Part shown: positions 1-8,109 of the stretch, one piece after another | Position numbering within the stretch: position 1 is the first letter of the stretch | Layout: every line of letters begins with the position of its first letter | Source: Clostridiales bacterium | Lineage (GTDB): Bacteria; Bacillota; Clostridia; Oscillospirales; Oscillospiraceae | Length of the DNA stretch: 64,000 nt | Direction of reading: 5' to 3' | NCBI GenBank assembly: GCA_902362775.1 | Contig: CABIXV010000001.1 | Coordinates: 214,840 to 278,839, forward strand | Made by a program: the position numbers and the translations under genes | The notes under the pieces: generated by a model | What the model was told of the DNA's origin: nothing | Seen by the model: only the letters and a program-made list of their open reading frames with translations | Database searches by the model: none

Positions 1-12
1 GCAAATTCCTCC
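1..12 (-). promoter_or_regulatory. Ribosome binding site of a gene beyond the left edge
   Basis: Read on the minus strand these bases are GGAGGAATTTGC, a near-perfect Shine-Dalgarno sequence lying 30 bases after the stop codon of the CLC gene. A further minus-strand gene therefore probably starts just outside the window and may be co-transcribed with the channel gene. The coding sequence itself is not visible. Confidence 0.45.
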
Positions 13-41
13 TTGATAGGGGCCAGCAGGCCCGGATACAC

Positions 42-1298
42 TCACTTTGCCTTCTTATCGATCCATTCGGTTCTAAATTTCGAATAGACGATTTTCTGCT
101 CGCTGTACAGTCCATAGTAGCCGGACAGCATATAGGCCACTCCGATACACAGGGCGTGGAGGGAAAGGCCCTCGCCCCCGAAAAGCTCAAAGGCCAGCAT
201 CAGGGCGCTCATGGGGCAGTTGGTAGCTCCACAGAAAACGGCCGCCATCCCCAAGGCCCCGGAAAAACCGTGGGGCAGTCCCAGCAGCGGTCCGGCCCAG
301 GTACCAAAGGCGCAGCCGGTAAACAGGACAGGTACGATCTCTCCGCCTCGAAATCCGGCCCCCAGGGTAAGAGCGGTAAACAATATTTTAAGTAAAAAAG
401 CCTCCGGAATGGTTTCTCCAGCCAGCATCCGCCGGATGACCGGGTCCCCCGCTCCGTTGTAGTCCTGATTGCCCACCAGCAGTGTCAGGGCCAGCACCAG
501 CAGGGCCCCCACGGTCACTCGAAGCATGGTGCTGGGAAAATACTTCTGATACAGGCGGGGGGAGGCGTGCATCACTTTGCAGAACAGGATGGAAACCAGA
601 GCGCACAGCACCCCCAGAACGGCTGTCTGGACCATAGTGGCGGGCCCCAACAGCGCCGCCGGACCGATCTCATACCCATGGCTGTGGATGCCGCAGAGTT
701 GGGCTACCTGGAGGGACACCAGGGCGGCAGACACACAGGGGACAATGGCGGCGTAGTACATCACACCCACACTGACCACCTCCATGGCGAAGATGGCTGC
801 CGTCAGCGGCGTGCCAAACAGGGCGGAGAAGGCGGCGGCCATGCCGCACATGACCATCACCCGGCCGTCCTTCTGGTCCAGCCTTATCTGCCGGCCCACA
901 AAAGCGGCCAGGGAGCCGCCCAGTTGGAGAGCTGCCCCCTCTCTGCCGGCGGATCCCCCCACAAGGTGCGTGATGATGGTGGATAGGAAGATCAGGGGGG
1001 CGGTGCGCAACTTCATAGGCTCCGCCTCCCGCACGGCCACCAGCACCAGGTTTGTCCCCCGGTCCCGCTCCATGTGACAGATGCGGTAGATCAGTACGAT
1101 GGACACACCACCTGCGGGCAGCAGCCATACCACCCGCGGCACCTCTCCCCGCAGCTGGGCGGCCCAGTCTATCCCATAGTAAAAGGCCACGCCCACCACG
1201 CCCACCAGCACCCCGATGGAGCAGGCGTACAGGAGCCACTTCAGGAAGGAGATCCCCTCCTCTATGTGCCCCCTGACCCGGTCTGACGGCTGATACAC
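42..1298 (-). CDS. CLC-family chloride/fluoride channel or antiporter
   Basis: A polytopic membrane protein of the CLC family (418 residues from the chosen start). The GREG motif with the gating glutamate is at about residue 120, followed by the conserved FGTPLTAAIFAMEV helix, and GAGFRGGEIVP (the selectivity-filter loop) at about residue 313. The GAGF(K/R)GGE form and the absence of an obvious GSGIP resemble the fluoride-exporting CLC-F branch more than E. coli ClcA, so fluoride/proton exchange is plausible but not proven. A longer frame begins at a TTG at 1358, but that codon abuts the promoter -10. I prefer the GTG at 1298, preceded by GGGGGGAGAAAGAA. No fluoride riboswitch is recognisable in the short leader. 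Confidence 0.85.
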   Translation of the reverse strand: MYQPSDRVRGHIEEGISFLKWLLYACSIGVLVGVVGVAFYYGIDWAAQLRGEVPRVVWLLPAGGVSIVLIYRICHMERDRGTNLVLVAVREAEPMKLRTAPLIFLSTIITHLVGGSAGREGAALQLGGSLAAFVGRQIRLDQKDGRVMVMCGMAAAFSALFGTPLTAAIFAMEVVSVGVMYYAAIVPCVSAALVSLQVAQLCGIHSHGYEIGPAALLGPATMVQTAVLGVLCALVSILFCKVMHASPRLYQKYFPSTMLRVTVGALLVLALTLLVGNQDYNGAGDPVIRRMLAGETIPEAFLLKILFTALTLGAGFRGGEIVPVLFTGCAFGTWAGPLLGLPHGFSGALGMAAVFCGATNCPMSALMLAFELFGGEGLSLHALCIGVAYMLSGYYGLYSEQKIVYSKFRTEWIDKKAK

Positions 1299-1358
1299 TT
1301 CTTTCTCCCCCCTGGAGCGGCCTACATACCACCTGCCGCTTCCCTCTCGATACTCCAA

Positions 1359-1369
1359 ATTATATCATA
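1359..1369 (-). promoter_or_regulatory. Extended -10 promoter of the CLC gene
   Basis: The minus strand reads TGATATAAT (TATAAT at 1364-1359 with the TG extension) about 60 bases before the GTG start at 1298. No good -35 is present, which is usual for extended -10 promoters. Its position rules out the TTG at 1358 as the start of translation. Confidence 0.6.
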
Positions 1370-1534
1370 GAACATCGGCTTTTGCATCGGTTTTTTCCAG
1401 TCTCCTGGCAAAAGCAGGGCCCCACACACCTCCCAATTACCCTTTGGACAGATTTTAGACATTTAGATATAAATAACCTCCCCCAGTCAAAATGACGAGG
1501 AGAGGTATCTGCGCCGATAACAACTGATAGAGAA

Positions 1535-1885
1535 TTATTCAGCATCTTGATTCGCTGGAGTTTTTAATGTAATGCCGTATACCGTATTTATTTGTAGCGG
1601 GTCGCTTTCCGCTATCTCACCATTATAGTACACAACAATTTCATCGCCAACAGATATATCGGTATAGCTGTCTTTGTTTTCCACATCTAAAGAAACTTTA
1701 CAACTTGCCCCGTTAGGATATCCCTGTGTATTGATATAGATGATAATTGCGTTATCTCTTACTTCTTCCACAGTTCCGGTAATACTTGGCTCATTTTCTA
1801 TGATATAATTCATCGTTCGATTGTCGCAGCCCGCTAATCCTAATATGCAGACCAAAGTCAAAAAAAGTGCTGTCCATCTTTTCAT
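1535..1885 (-). CDS. DUF3221-like lipoprotein
   Basis: A short secreted lipoprotein of 116 residues. A basic start (MKRW), a hydrophobic stretch and the lipobox LGLAGC at about residues 15-20 predict lipidation by Lgt and anchoring to the outer face of the membrane. The mature part (TGTVEEV...ISVGDEIVVYYNGEI) resembles the DUF3221 (YobA-like) beta fold, whose function is unknown. An ATG two codons upstream (1891) is possible, but the GGGG before it fits the ATG at 1885 better. The gene is visibly richer in A+T than its neighbours and stands alone, so it may have been acquired. Confidence 0.7.
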   Translation of the reverse strand: MKRWTALFLTLVCILGLAGCDNRTMNYIIENEPSITGTVEEVRDNAIIIYINTQGYPNGASCKVSLDVENKDSYTDISVGDEIVVYYNGEIAESDPLQINTVYGITLKTPANQDAE

Positions 1886-1920
1886 ATTCATACCCCATAA
1901 AATCCAGTTTATCTTTATAT

Positions 1921-1949
1921 TTACTGTATCCTATTTTTCTGATTTATTC
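1921..1949 (-). promoter_or_regulatory. Promoter of the DUF3221-like lipoprotein
   Basis: The minus strand reads TTGAAT, a 17-base spacer, then TACAGT, ending about 35 bases before the lipoprotein start. This is a reasonable housekeeping-sigma match; end coordinates are accurate to a few bases. Confidence 0.45.
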
Positions 1950-2021
1950 AATACTCAGTGAAAAGGACGGAGTAAAAACCCATCAGTCCAAATGTAAACA
2001 GGGAGCCCACACAGACGCCCC

Positions 2022-2050
2022 TTGCATAACTCTGATAGATGTGCTATCAT
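2022..2050 (+). promoter_or_regulatory. Promoter of the CBS-domain protein
   Basis: TTGCAT at 2022-2027 and TATCAT at 2045-2050 are separated by exactly 17 bases and lie 37 bases before the GTG start at 2087. Confidence 0.55.
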
Positions 2051-2086
2051 TTATTTTATATTCTTATCTATTAAGGGGGAATTTCC

Positions 2087-2998
2087 GTGGTTGGGGACCA
2101 TATATGGCCCATCCTATTTGCTGTTAGTCTGCTGGTCAACGTACTCCTGCTGGCCCGCAAGCCGCTCCTGAGGCTGCTTCGCCGTGAGGACGAGGTATCC
2201 GAGGACGAGATCATGGCCATGGTGGAGGAGGGCGAGGAATCTGGCGCCATCCAATCCAATGAGAAAGAGCTCATTGAGAATATCTTTGAATTCAACAACA
2301 TCACCGCGGAGGATGTCATGATCCACCGCACCGACATGGTGACCCTGGCATTGGATGAGGAGGAGGATGTCATTCTGGACACCATCCGCCAGTCCGGACT
2401 GTCCCGATTCCCGGTTTATCAAAACGACGTAGACGATATTGTGGGTATTCTATCCACCCGGGAATATCTGCTCAACTTCCACCTGCCCGATCCCAAACCC
2501 ATTCGTGAGCTGCTCCGCACCGCCTATTTTGTCCCCGAAAGTGTGCCCGCCGATGTGCTGTTCCGGGATATGCAGGGGAAAAAGACCCACATGGCCCTGG
2601 TGGTGGACGAGTACGGCGGAACCAGCGGCTTGGTCACTCTGGAGGACCTGCTGGAGGAACTGGTGGGCAACATCTACGACGAATTTGACCCCCAGGAGGA
2701 GCAGGATATCATCCGTCTGGAGGACAACAAGTGGCGTGTGTCCGGCTCCGCCGACCTGGAAGAGCTGGCCGAGGCCCTTGACTTGGACCTGTCCGACGAG
2801 GACCTGGATTATGATACGCTGGGCGGCCTGGTGTTTTCCCAGCTCTCCGTCATCCCAGACGACGGCAGCCGGCCCATAGTGGAGGCCCTGGGACTGCGTA
2901 TCCAGGTGGAGGAACTGTGTGACCGCCGGGTGGAGTGGGCGCTGGTTGAAAAACTGGAGCAGCAAGTCCCCACCGGAGAGCCAGCCCCCAACAAATGA
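2087..2998 (+). CDS. CorC/HlyC-type CBS-pair protein without DUF21 domain
   Basis: A 303-residue protein with the cytoplasmic half of the CNNM/CorC (hemolysin C) family. There is one N-terminal membrane helix (about residues 5-27), an acidic linker, two CBS motifs at about 75-190 ([35 protein letters not shown]) and a C-terminal CorC_HlyC domain at about 205-285. Full family members carry a four-helix DUF21 transport domain before the CBS pair; here a single helix replaces it. It may act in divalent-cation homeostasis or as a partner of another transporter. The GTG start is supported by AAGGGGGA six bases upstream and a promoter at 2022. Confidence 0.85.
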   Translation: MVGDHIWPILFAVSLLVNVLLLARKPLLRLLRREDEVSEDEIMAMVEEGEESGAIQSNEKELIENIFEFNNITAEDVMIHRTDMVTLALDEEEDVILDTIRQSGLSRFPVYQNDVDDIVGILSTREYLLNFHLPDPKPIRELLRTAYFVPESVPADVLFRDMQGKKTHMALVVDEYGGTSGLVTLEDLLEELVGNIYDEFDPQEEQDIIRLEDNKWRVSGSADLEELAEALDLDLSDEDLDYDTLGGLVFSQLSVIPDDGSRPIVEALGLRIQVEELCDRRVEWALVEKLEQQVPTGEPAPNK

Positions 2999-3007
2999 CC
3001 TTTCTTT

Positions 3008-3051
3008 CAGGCGGAATAGTCTTGCTCCAGGGCTGTTCCGCCTGATTCTTT
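3008..3051 (+). terminator. Probable terminator after the CBS protein
   Basis: A 9-bp perfect stem (CAGGCGGAA with TTCCGCCTG) with a 19-base loop is followed by ATTCTTTT. It lies between the stop at 2998 and the RBS of the next gene. The large loop makes it weaker than the other terminators here. Confidence 0.5.
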
Positions 3052-3076
3052 TCCATCAACAGAAGGAGGAATTTCT

Positions 3077-4288
3077 ATGGACGCCCCCATCCAGGCCGTC
3101 TCCCTGACCAGAAAGCCGGGCGATCCACTGGCCCCCACCGCTCCCTTTGGGCTGGAGCGGGCCCGCACGGCCCAGCGATTCCACGCCAGCTTCCCCCAGT
3201 ATGCCCCCACCCCCCTAGCCAGCCTGAACCGTCTGGCCGCCCATCTCGGAGTGGCGGCCATCCATGTGAAGGATGAAAGCCGGCGGTTCTCTCTCAACGC
3301 CTTTAAGGTGTTGGGCGGGAGCTACGCCATAGGGCGCTATATTGCTCGGGAGCTGGGGCTGGCGCCGGAGGATCTGACCTTCTCTCTGCTCACCTCCCCC
3401 CATGTCCGGGATCGGCTGGGCCAGCTCACCTTTGCCACCGCCACCGACGGGAACCACGGTCGAGGGGTGGCCTGGACCGCCGCCCAGCTGGGCCATCGGT
3501 CCGTGGTCCGGATGCCCAAGGGCAGCTCCCCGGAGCGGCTGGCCAATATCCGGGCTCTGGGGGCAGACGCCTCTGTCACGGACCTGAACTATGACGACAC
3601 CGTCCGCCTGGTCCAGCGGCTGGCCCAGGAACAGGGCTGGGTAGTGATTCAGGACACAGCCTGGGAGGGTTATTGGGATATCCCCGCCTGGATTATGGAG
3701 GGCTACACCACCATGGCCCTTGAGGCGGTCCGCCAGTTGGAGGACCGCCCTCCCACCCACCTTTTCCTTCAGGCTGGAGTAGGCGCGATGGCCGGGAGCC
3801 TGGCCGCCTTTTTCGCTGACTTCTACGGCCAGGACCGTCCCAAAGTCGTCATCGTGGAGCCCCACCGGGCCAACTGTCTGTTCCATACGGCCCAGGCCAA
3901 TGACGGCCAGCTCCATCGCGTGGATGGGGCGCTGGACACGATCATGGCCGGTCTGGCCTGTGGAGAGCCCTGCTCTATCTCCTGGGATATCCTGCGGGAC
4001 CACGCGGACCATTTTCTCTCTGTTCCAGACTATGTGGCCGCTCAGGGAATGCGGGTGCTGGGCGCTCCCCTGCCCGGCGATCCCCAAGTCATCTCCGGTG
4101 AAAGCGGTGCCGCCACCCTCGGTCTTGTGACCGAAGTTCTGCGCCGAAAGGACCTGGCTCCGCTCAAGGAAGCCCTGGGCCTGGGCAAAGCTTCCCGAAT
4201 CCTCTGCTTTTCCACAGAGGGGGATACGGACCGGGAAAACTACCGCAACATCCTATGGGACGGCCTGTGGCCCCACCCATCAAAATAA
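3077..4288 (+). CDS. dpaL: Diaminopropionate ammonia-lyase
   Basis: A PLP enzyme (403 residues) of the YgeX family that converts 2,3-diaminopropionate to pyruvate and two ammonia, in cytoplasmic amino-acid catabolism. The Schiff-base lysine lies in SLNAFKVLGG (K77). The second acid/base residue is in DGNHGRG (about D124), and a glycine-rich phosphate-binding stretch (QAGVGAMAGSLAAF) is at about 233. The length matches the family (about 400). The ATG is preceded by AGAAGGAGG. The gene stands alone, closed by a strong terminator, and fits the amino-acid-fermenting lifestyle suggested by the many amino-acid symporters nearby. Confidence 0.93.
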   Translation: MDAPIQAVSLTRKPGDPLAPTAPFGLERARTAQRFHASFPQYAPTPLASLNRLAAHLGVAAIHVKDESRRFSLNAFKVLGGSYAIGRYIARELGLAPEDLTFSLLTSPHVRDRLGQLTFATATDGNHGRGVAWTAAQLGHRSVVRMPKGSSPERLANIRALGADASVTDLNYDDTVRLVQRLAQEQGWVVIQDTAWEGYWDIPAWIMEGYTTMALEAVRQLEDRPPTHLFLQAGVGAMAGSLAAFFADFYGQDRPKVVIVEPHRANCLFHTAQANDGQLHRVDGALDTIMAGLACGEPCSISWDILRDHADHFLSVPDYVAAQGMRVLGAPLPGDPQVISGESGAATLGLVTEVLRRKDLAPLKEALGLGKASRILCFSTEGDTDRENYRNILWDGLWPHPSK

Positions 4289-4331
4289 GGAAAAGGAATG
4301 GACGGCCCAAAGCCGTCCATTCCTTTTCCTT
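4289..4331 (+). terminator. Strong terminator after dpaL, possibly bidirectional
   Basis: A perfect 18-bp stem (4289-4306 with 4312-4329) and a 5-base loop begins directly after the stop codon and is flanked by A-rich and T-rich arms. It can serve dpaL and, less directly, the convergent histidine kinase operon ending at 4456. The rest of 4330-4455 holds only short stem-loops and no gene I can support. Confidence 0.85.
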
Positions 4332-4455
4332 TCCTATCCTGCTATCCGCCGTGTTGATCACCCTCTCGACACGGTTCTGACGGAGGAACCCGTCAGCGTC
4401 ACCTTGCTGCAGATGCCCTCCTGACGAAAGCAATCGGCAACGGCAGGTTGGGCTT

Positions 4456-5928
4456 CTACCCTTCTGTTGACGCACTCCCCGGCTTGTCCTCCTTCAGTGG
4501 GATCAGGAAGGTAATGCGAGTCCCCACATCCACCCTGGACACTACCTCAAACCAACCGCCGTGGCGGTCCACGATCCACTTGGCGATGGACAGTCCCAGA
4601 CCCGTCCCTCCGGTCTTTCTGTCGCGGGACTGGTCGGTGCGGTAGAATCGTTCGAAGATGTGGGGGATGCCATCGGGAGGGATCCCCATGCCCTCGTCCT
4701 GGACGGTCACTCTTGCATACCCCTGATTGTGGGACACCCGCAGATATACCCTGCCTTCGGGTGGGCTGTACTTGAGGCTGTTGTCCATCAGGATGCGCAG
4801 CAGCTGCTTCATCAGCCCCGGATCGGCGTATACTCTTACCGGCTCTCCCTCCCAACAGGGAATGAGAAGCCGGTCAGGATGAATCATCTCCTCCTCCCGC
4901 AGCACCTCACCGGCCAGGGCTATCAGGTCCACCCGCTCCCTCTTCACCGGCTGGGAATCGTTATCCCCCCGCGCTAAGAAAAGGAGCTGCTCCACCAGCC
5001 GCTCCATGGCCTGGGCCTCGGAGCGGATGGCGTCGATGGACTCTTGAAGGGCCTCTGGGTCCGACTTGCCCCACCGGTCCAGCAGGGCGGCATAGCCCTG
5101 GATTACCGCGATGGGGGTACGCAGCTCATGGCTGGCGTCGGACACAAACCGCATCTGGGCGCTGTACGCCTGGTTCACCCGGTCCATCATCTCGTTGATG
5201 GCCTGGGCCAGAGAGCGCAGCTCCTTCTGGGTTGCGGGCAGGTCGATGCGGCTGTCCAGATGGGTGGCGTCGATCTTATCCAGCTTGTCAGCCAGGCTCT
5301 CCAGCTCCCGTTTGGACATGTGAGTCATGGAGTTGAGGCGGGCCGCAGTGGCGGCTAGGTCCTGGATAGGCCGGAGCACCTTTCTGATTGACCGCTTGTT
5401 GCGGAACAGTCCGGTGACCAGGGACAAAAATTGGCATATCAGCAGAACGACTCCCGCCCAATAGCCTGTCCCGGCGATGCCGGACAGATCCACTGTGATG
5501 GCGTAGGGCTGGTCCCCATAGTACAGCTCAATGGTGTAGTAGCTGGTCAGATCCCACATACGGTAGCCATCGGCGGTCTCCTGGGCCACCGCCCCCGGCA
5601 GCCATGAGAAGCTGGAGGACGGCTGGCCCTCTGGCGGACGGTTCAGGGGGGTGATGGTATAGTCCCCCTTCTCCATCCAGGGGATGGCCTCCACCGTCGG
5701 GACACCCCGTTCCTCCACCAGAGCCGCCACGCCGGCGCACCGGTTCTCCGCGTAATAGAATACGCCCGCGGTGGCCATGGCCGCCAGCAGCAGATCCATC
5801 ACCAGAAAAATCGTAAGCTGGCGCAGGAAAAAGCCGAAATTTAGCCGAAATACCAGAGAGGAATCCCGAGCGGCGGCAATGGGGTCTGCCGGCGGGGGGG
5901 ATTGAAAACGGTGCTTTTTCCGGGCCAT
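4456..5928 (-). CDS. Two-component sensor histidine kinase
   Basis: A membrane histidine kinase of 490 residues. It has an N-terminal transmembrane helix at about 35-60, an extracytoplasmic sensor region to about 155, a second helix at about 157-175, a HAMP-like linker, a HisKA domain with the phosphoacceptor in SHELRTP (about H267), and an ATPase domain with N box (DNSLKYSP), G1 (DEGMGIP), F box (FERFYR) and G2 (GGTGLGLSI). Its partner is the response regulator two genes upstream at 6584. The ATG at 5928 is preferred to the GTG at 5934 because GAGGAGG lies eight bases before it. The ligand is unknown. Confidence 0.93.
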   Translation of the reverse strand: MARKKHRFQSPPPADPIAAARDSSLVFRLNFGFFLRQLTIFLVMDLLLAAMATAGVFYYAENRCAGVAALVEERGVPTVEAIPWMEKGDYTITPLNRPPEGQPSSSFSWLPGAVAQETADGYRMWDLTSYYTIELYYGDQPYAITVDLSGIAGTGYWAGVVLLICQFLSLVTGLFRNKRSIRKVLRPIQDLAATAARLNSMTHMSKRELESLADKLDKIDATHLDSRIDLPATQKELRSLAQAINEMMDRVNQAYSAQMRFVSDASHELRTPIAVIQGYAALLDRWGKSDPEALQESIDAIRSEAQAMERLVEQLLFLARGDNDSQPVKRERVDLIALAGEVLREEEMIHPDRLLIPCWEGEPVRVYADPGLMKQLLRILMDNSLKYSPPEGRVYLRVSHNQGYARVTVQDEGMGIPPDGIPHIFERFYRTDQSRDRKTGGTGLGLSIAKWIVDRHGGWFEVVSRVDVGTRITFLIPLKEDKPGSASTEG

Positions 5929-6034
5929 GGGCACGCCTCCTCTCTGTGCGGTCTGTTCTTTTCAGGGCCTGTACGCACCCATTTTCTCTGTAAAACGGGA
6001 TGGGCCGTGATTCAGACCCGTGGCGCACGGCCCC

Positions 6035-6538
6035 TCAGCAGTCCTTCATCCAATCCCGAATAGCCTCAAGACGCTCAAAGGCGACGCGGCTCCCGCCCTT
6101 TACCAGCAGATCCAGCTGGGCCTGCTCCTCAGGGGTACGGCGGCTGCCCTTGTCTTGCAGGGATTCCCGCAGAGATTTTGTGGCCATACCCACCATCCTA
6201 CGCTTCAGCCAGCTCACTTTCTTAGGGGCCCAGCCCCCCTGCAAATAAAAAATAGGGGCGTTTGGCACATAGTTGGCTCTGGAGATGGTTTCCAGCACCT
6301 GCCGGCCAGAGGGGGAGAGCCCCACGCCGCACACGCCCCTGACCTGATATCGCTTCACCGCCTGGTCCACGCCCTCGATGTGGCCTGCCATCAGGGGACC
6401 CATATAGAATATCTCAGTACCTGACTCCAGACTGCGCTCCGCCTCAGTGACGCTGTACACCTTTATTTTTTCCGCTCTGCCCAGCATTTCGGCATATTCC
6501 CTGGTAAAGCCGGTGTTGGAACGGTAGACGATGACCAT
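6035..6538 (-). CDS. Flavodoxin-domain protein
   Basis: A 167-residue protein with a flavodoxin-like N-terminus. VIVYRSNTGFTREYAEML matches the beta1 strand and FMN phosphate loop, and IFYMGPLMAG resembles the loop that packs on the flavin. The C-terminal third (charged, ending KDC) is not typical flavodoxin. It sits between the response regulator and the histidine kinase in the same direction, with 45 and 106 bases of spacing, so it is probably co-expressed and may have a redox role linked to the signal. AGGAGAG precedes the ATG. The FMN cofactor is inferred from the motif only. Confidence 0.8.
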   Translation of the reverse strand: MVIVYRSNTGFTREYAEMLGRAEKIKVYSVTEAERSLESGTEIFYMGPLMAGHIEGVDQAVKRYQVRGVCGVGLSPSGRQVLETISRANYVPNAPIFYLQGGWAPKKVSWLKRRMVGMATKSLRESLQDKGSRRTPEEQAQLDLLVKGGSRVAFERLEAIRDWMKDC

Positions 6539-6583
6539 GGCTCTCTCTCCTTTTTCTCCTGACGGTATGGCGGGTCGCGCCCC

Positions 6584-7258
6584 TTACTCCTCTTTGATCA
6601 CATAGCCCACGCCCCGGACCGTGTGAATCAGCTTGATGCCGAAGGCCTCATCAATCTTGCTCCGGAGAAAGCGGATATACACGTCCACCGAGTTTGTCTC
6701 TCCCACAAAGTCAAAGCCCCAGACACTGTCCAGCAGGGCCTCACGGGTCAGGACCCGGCCCTTATTTTCCAGCAGGTGGCGGAGCAGGTCAAACTCCTTT
6801 TTGGTCAGCTCCACCTCCTGGCCCCTCACTGTCACCCGGCGGCTCTCCACCTCCATTGCAAGGGGACCGACGGCCAGCATCTGGCTGTCCCGGCCACTCT
6901 TGGTCCGCAGGGCCGCCCGGATGCGGGCCAGCAGCTCCTCGATGGCGAAGGGCTTTGTAATATAGTCGTCCGCGCCAGAGTCCAGGCCGGACACCTTATC
7001 CACTACGCTGTCCCGGGCGGTAAGCATGATGACGGGGACCTGACTCTCCCGCCGCAGGCGGCGCAGCACCTCCATGCCAGACAGCTGGGGCAGCATGATG
7101 TCCAGCAGCACCAGGTCAAACGCCCCGCTCAGGGCCAGCTCCAGCCCCTTTCGGCCATCAAAGGCTTTCTCCACAGAGTACCCCTCATATTTCAGCTCCA
7201 GCTCCACCATGCGGGCCAGCTTCTCCTCGTCCTCCACCAGGAGGATGTGCTCCGCCAT
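6584..7258 (-). CDS. OmpR/PhoB-family response regulator
   Basis: A 224-residue DNA-binding response regulator. The receiver domain (about 1-115) carries the acidic pair VEDEE, the phosphorylatable aspartate in DLVLLDIMLP (about D53), a conserved Thr in MLTARD and the Lys in ITKPF. The winged-helix DNA-binding domain (about 127-223) ends in HTVRGVGYVI. It pairs with the kinase at 4456. Three nearby starts are possible (GTG 7267, ATG 7264, ATG 7258); GAGGTG six bases before 7258 favours the last. The preceding DUF4342 gene ends at 7279, so the two are co-transcribed. Confidence 0.95.
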   Translation of the reverse strand: MAEHILLVEDEEKLARMVELELKYEGYSVEKAFDGRKGLELALSGAFDLVLLDIMLPQLSGMEVLRRLRRESQVPVIMLTARDSVVDKVSGLDSGADDYITKPFAIEELLARIRAALRTKSGRDSQMLAVGPLAMEVESRRVTVRGQEVELTKKEFDLLRHLLENKGRVLTREALLDSVWGFDFVGETNSVDVYIRFLRSKIDEAFGIKLIHTVRGVGYVIKEE

Positions 7259-7278
7259 CTCCATCACCTCAGACCTTT

Positions 7279-7923
7279 TTATTCTTCCCGCTCTTTGTTC
7301 CGGTCCTGTCTGCCCGGCTCATCCGAGTGCCAGTCATGCTTCAATTCCTCCATGACCTTGTGCCCAATGTCGGCGGCGGTATCGGCCACCGTGCCCATCA
7401 TGTCATTCAGCTCGTCCCGCTCCAAGTCCGGGCCGGAGAAGCGGTACCGAAAGCCCAGGAACAATCCCAGCACCAAAGCGGGCAGCACCACCCAGGGGGC
7501 GCAGATGACCAGCAGGACCAGGATCAACACCGGCAGGGCCGTGACCGGCTTGTCTTTTCGCCAGATCTCCAACTCATTTTCGATCAGCCAGCGGCGCAAG
7601 GTGTGGAGCAGGCCCCTGACCGCCCCTCTCTCTGGCTTTACCACGACGACTTCCATACTGCCGCCCTTTTTCTTTTTCTCTTTCTTTTCCTTCCGCTCCC
7701 CACCCTGAGAGGCGCTGTCCGCGGCGGAGGCGGGCTGGGGGGAAGTTCCCCCCCTGGTGGAGTAGTAAGCCCCCTCGGGCCGCGGGATCATTCCCCTCTC
7801 CTCCAAATAGATCAGGGCGTCCAGCAGGTTGCCTCCGCTGTACTCCAAAGCCTCCTTGGCCTGGGCGTAGCTCACATCCGCCTTTTCCCGCAGGCGCTCC
7901 ACCTGCTCCAACGTGATATCCAT
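7279..7923 (-). CDS. DUF4342 protein with UBA/TS-N-like helix bundle
   Basis: A 214-residue protein whose N-terminal 45 residues (QVERLREKADVSYAQAKEAL...GNLLDALIYLEERG) form a UBA/TS-N-like three-helix motif of the kind seen in EF-Ts. A Lys/Glu-rich low-complexity linker follows at about 77-90, then a DUF4342 domain with one or two hydrophobic helices (about 130-158) and a charged tail. The family is common in Firmicutes but its role is unknown; membrane association is likely. AAGGAG lies nine bases before the ATG. It is the first gene of the operon that continues with the response regulator, flavodoxin and kinase. Confidence 0.8.
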   Translation of the reverse strand: MDITLEQVERLREKADVSYAQAKEALEYSGGNLLDALIYLEERGMIPRPEGAYYSTRGGTSPQPASAADSASQGGERKEKKEKKKKGGSMEVVVVKPERGAVRGLLHTLRRWLIENELEIWRKDKPVTALPVLILVLLVICAPWVVLPALVLGLFLGFRYRFSGPDLERDELNDMMGTVADTAADIGHKVMEELKHDWHSDEPGRQDRNKEREE

Positions 7924-8044
7924 GATGGGAACTCCTTTCCTCCGGAGTGGTCATTTTTTCTCTATGGTCAGGATACCACACCAGTGTTGAAAGGGAATTT
8001 ACCGATCCTTAAAGTTTCATTAAAGAACGCACCCTTTGGCTGTC

Positions 8045-8073
8045 TTGCCCATTGGATTATACTATGATATAAT
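8045..8073 (+). promoter_or_regulatory. Promoter of the secreted protein at 8110
   Basis: TTGCCC at 8045-8050 and TATAAT at 8068-8073 are 17 bases apart, with a TG extension before the -10. It lies 37 bases before the ATG. Confidence 0.65.
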
Positions 8074-8109
8074 GATATCCGCAACCAGAAGTCGAAAGGA
8101 GGAGCGCCC

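Noticed and set aside
1360-1545. A 61-codon minus-strand frame before the CLC gene
   Set aside because: It overlaps the CLC promoter, has no RBS and shows no protein features.
4164-4475. A 103-codon minus-strand frame downstream of dpaL
   Set aside because: It passes through the dpaL terminator stem and overlaps dpaL; no RBS or domain.
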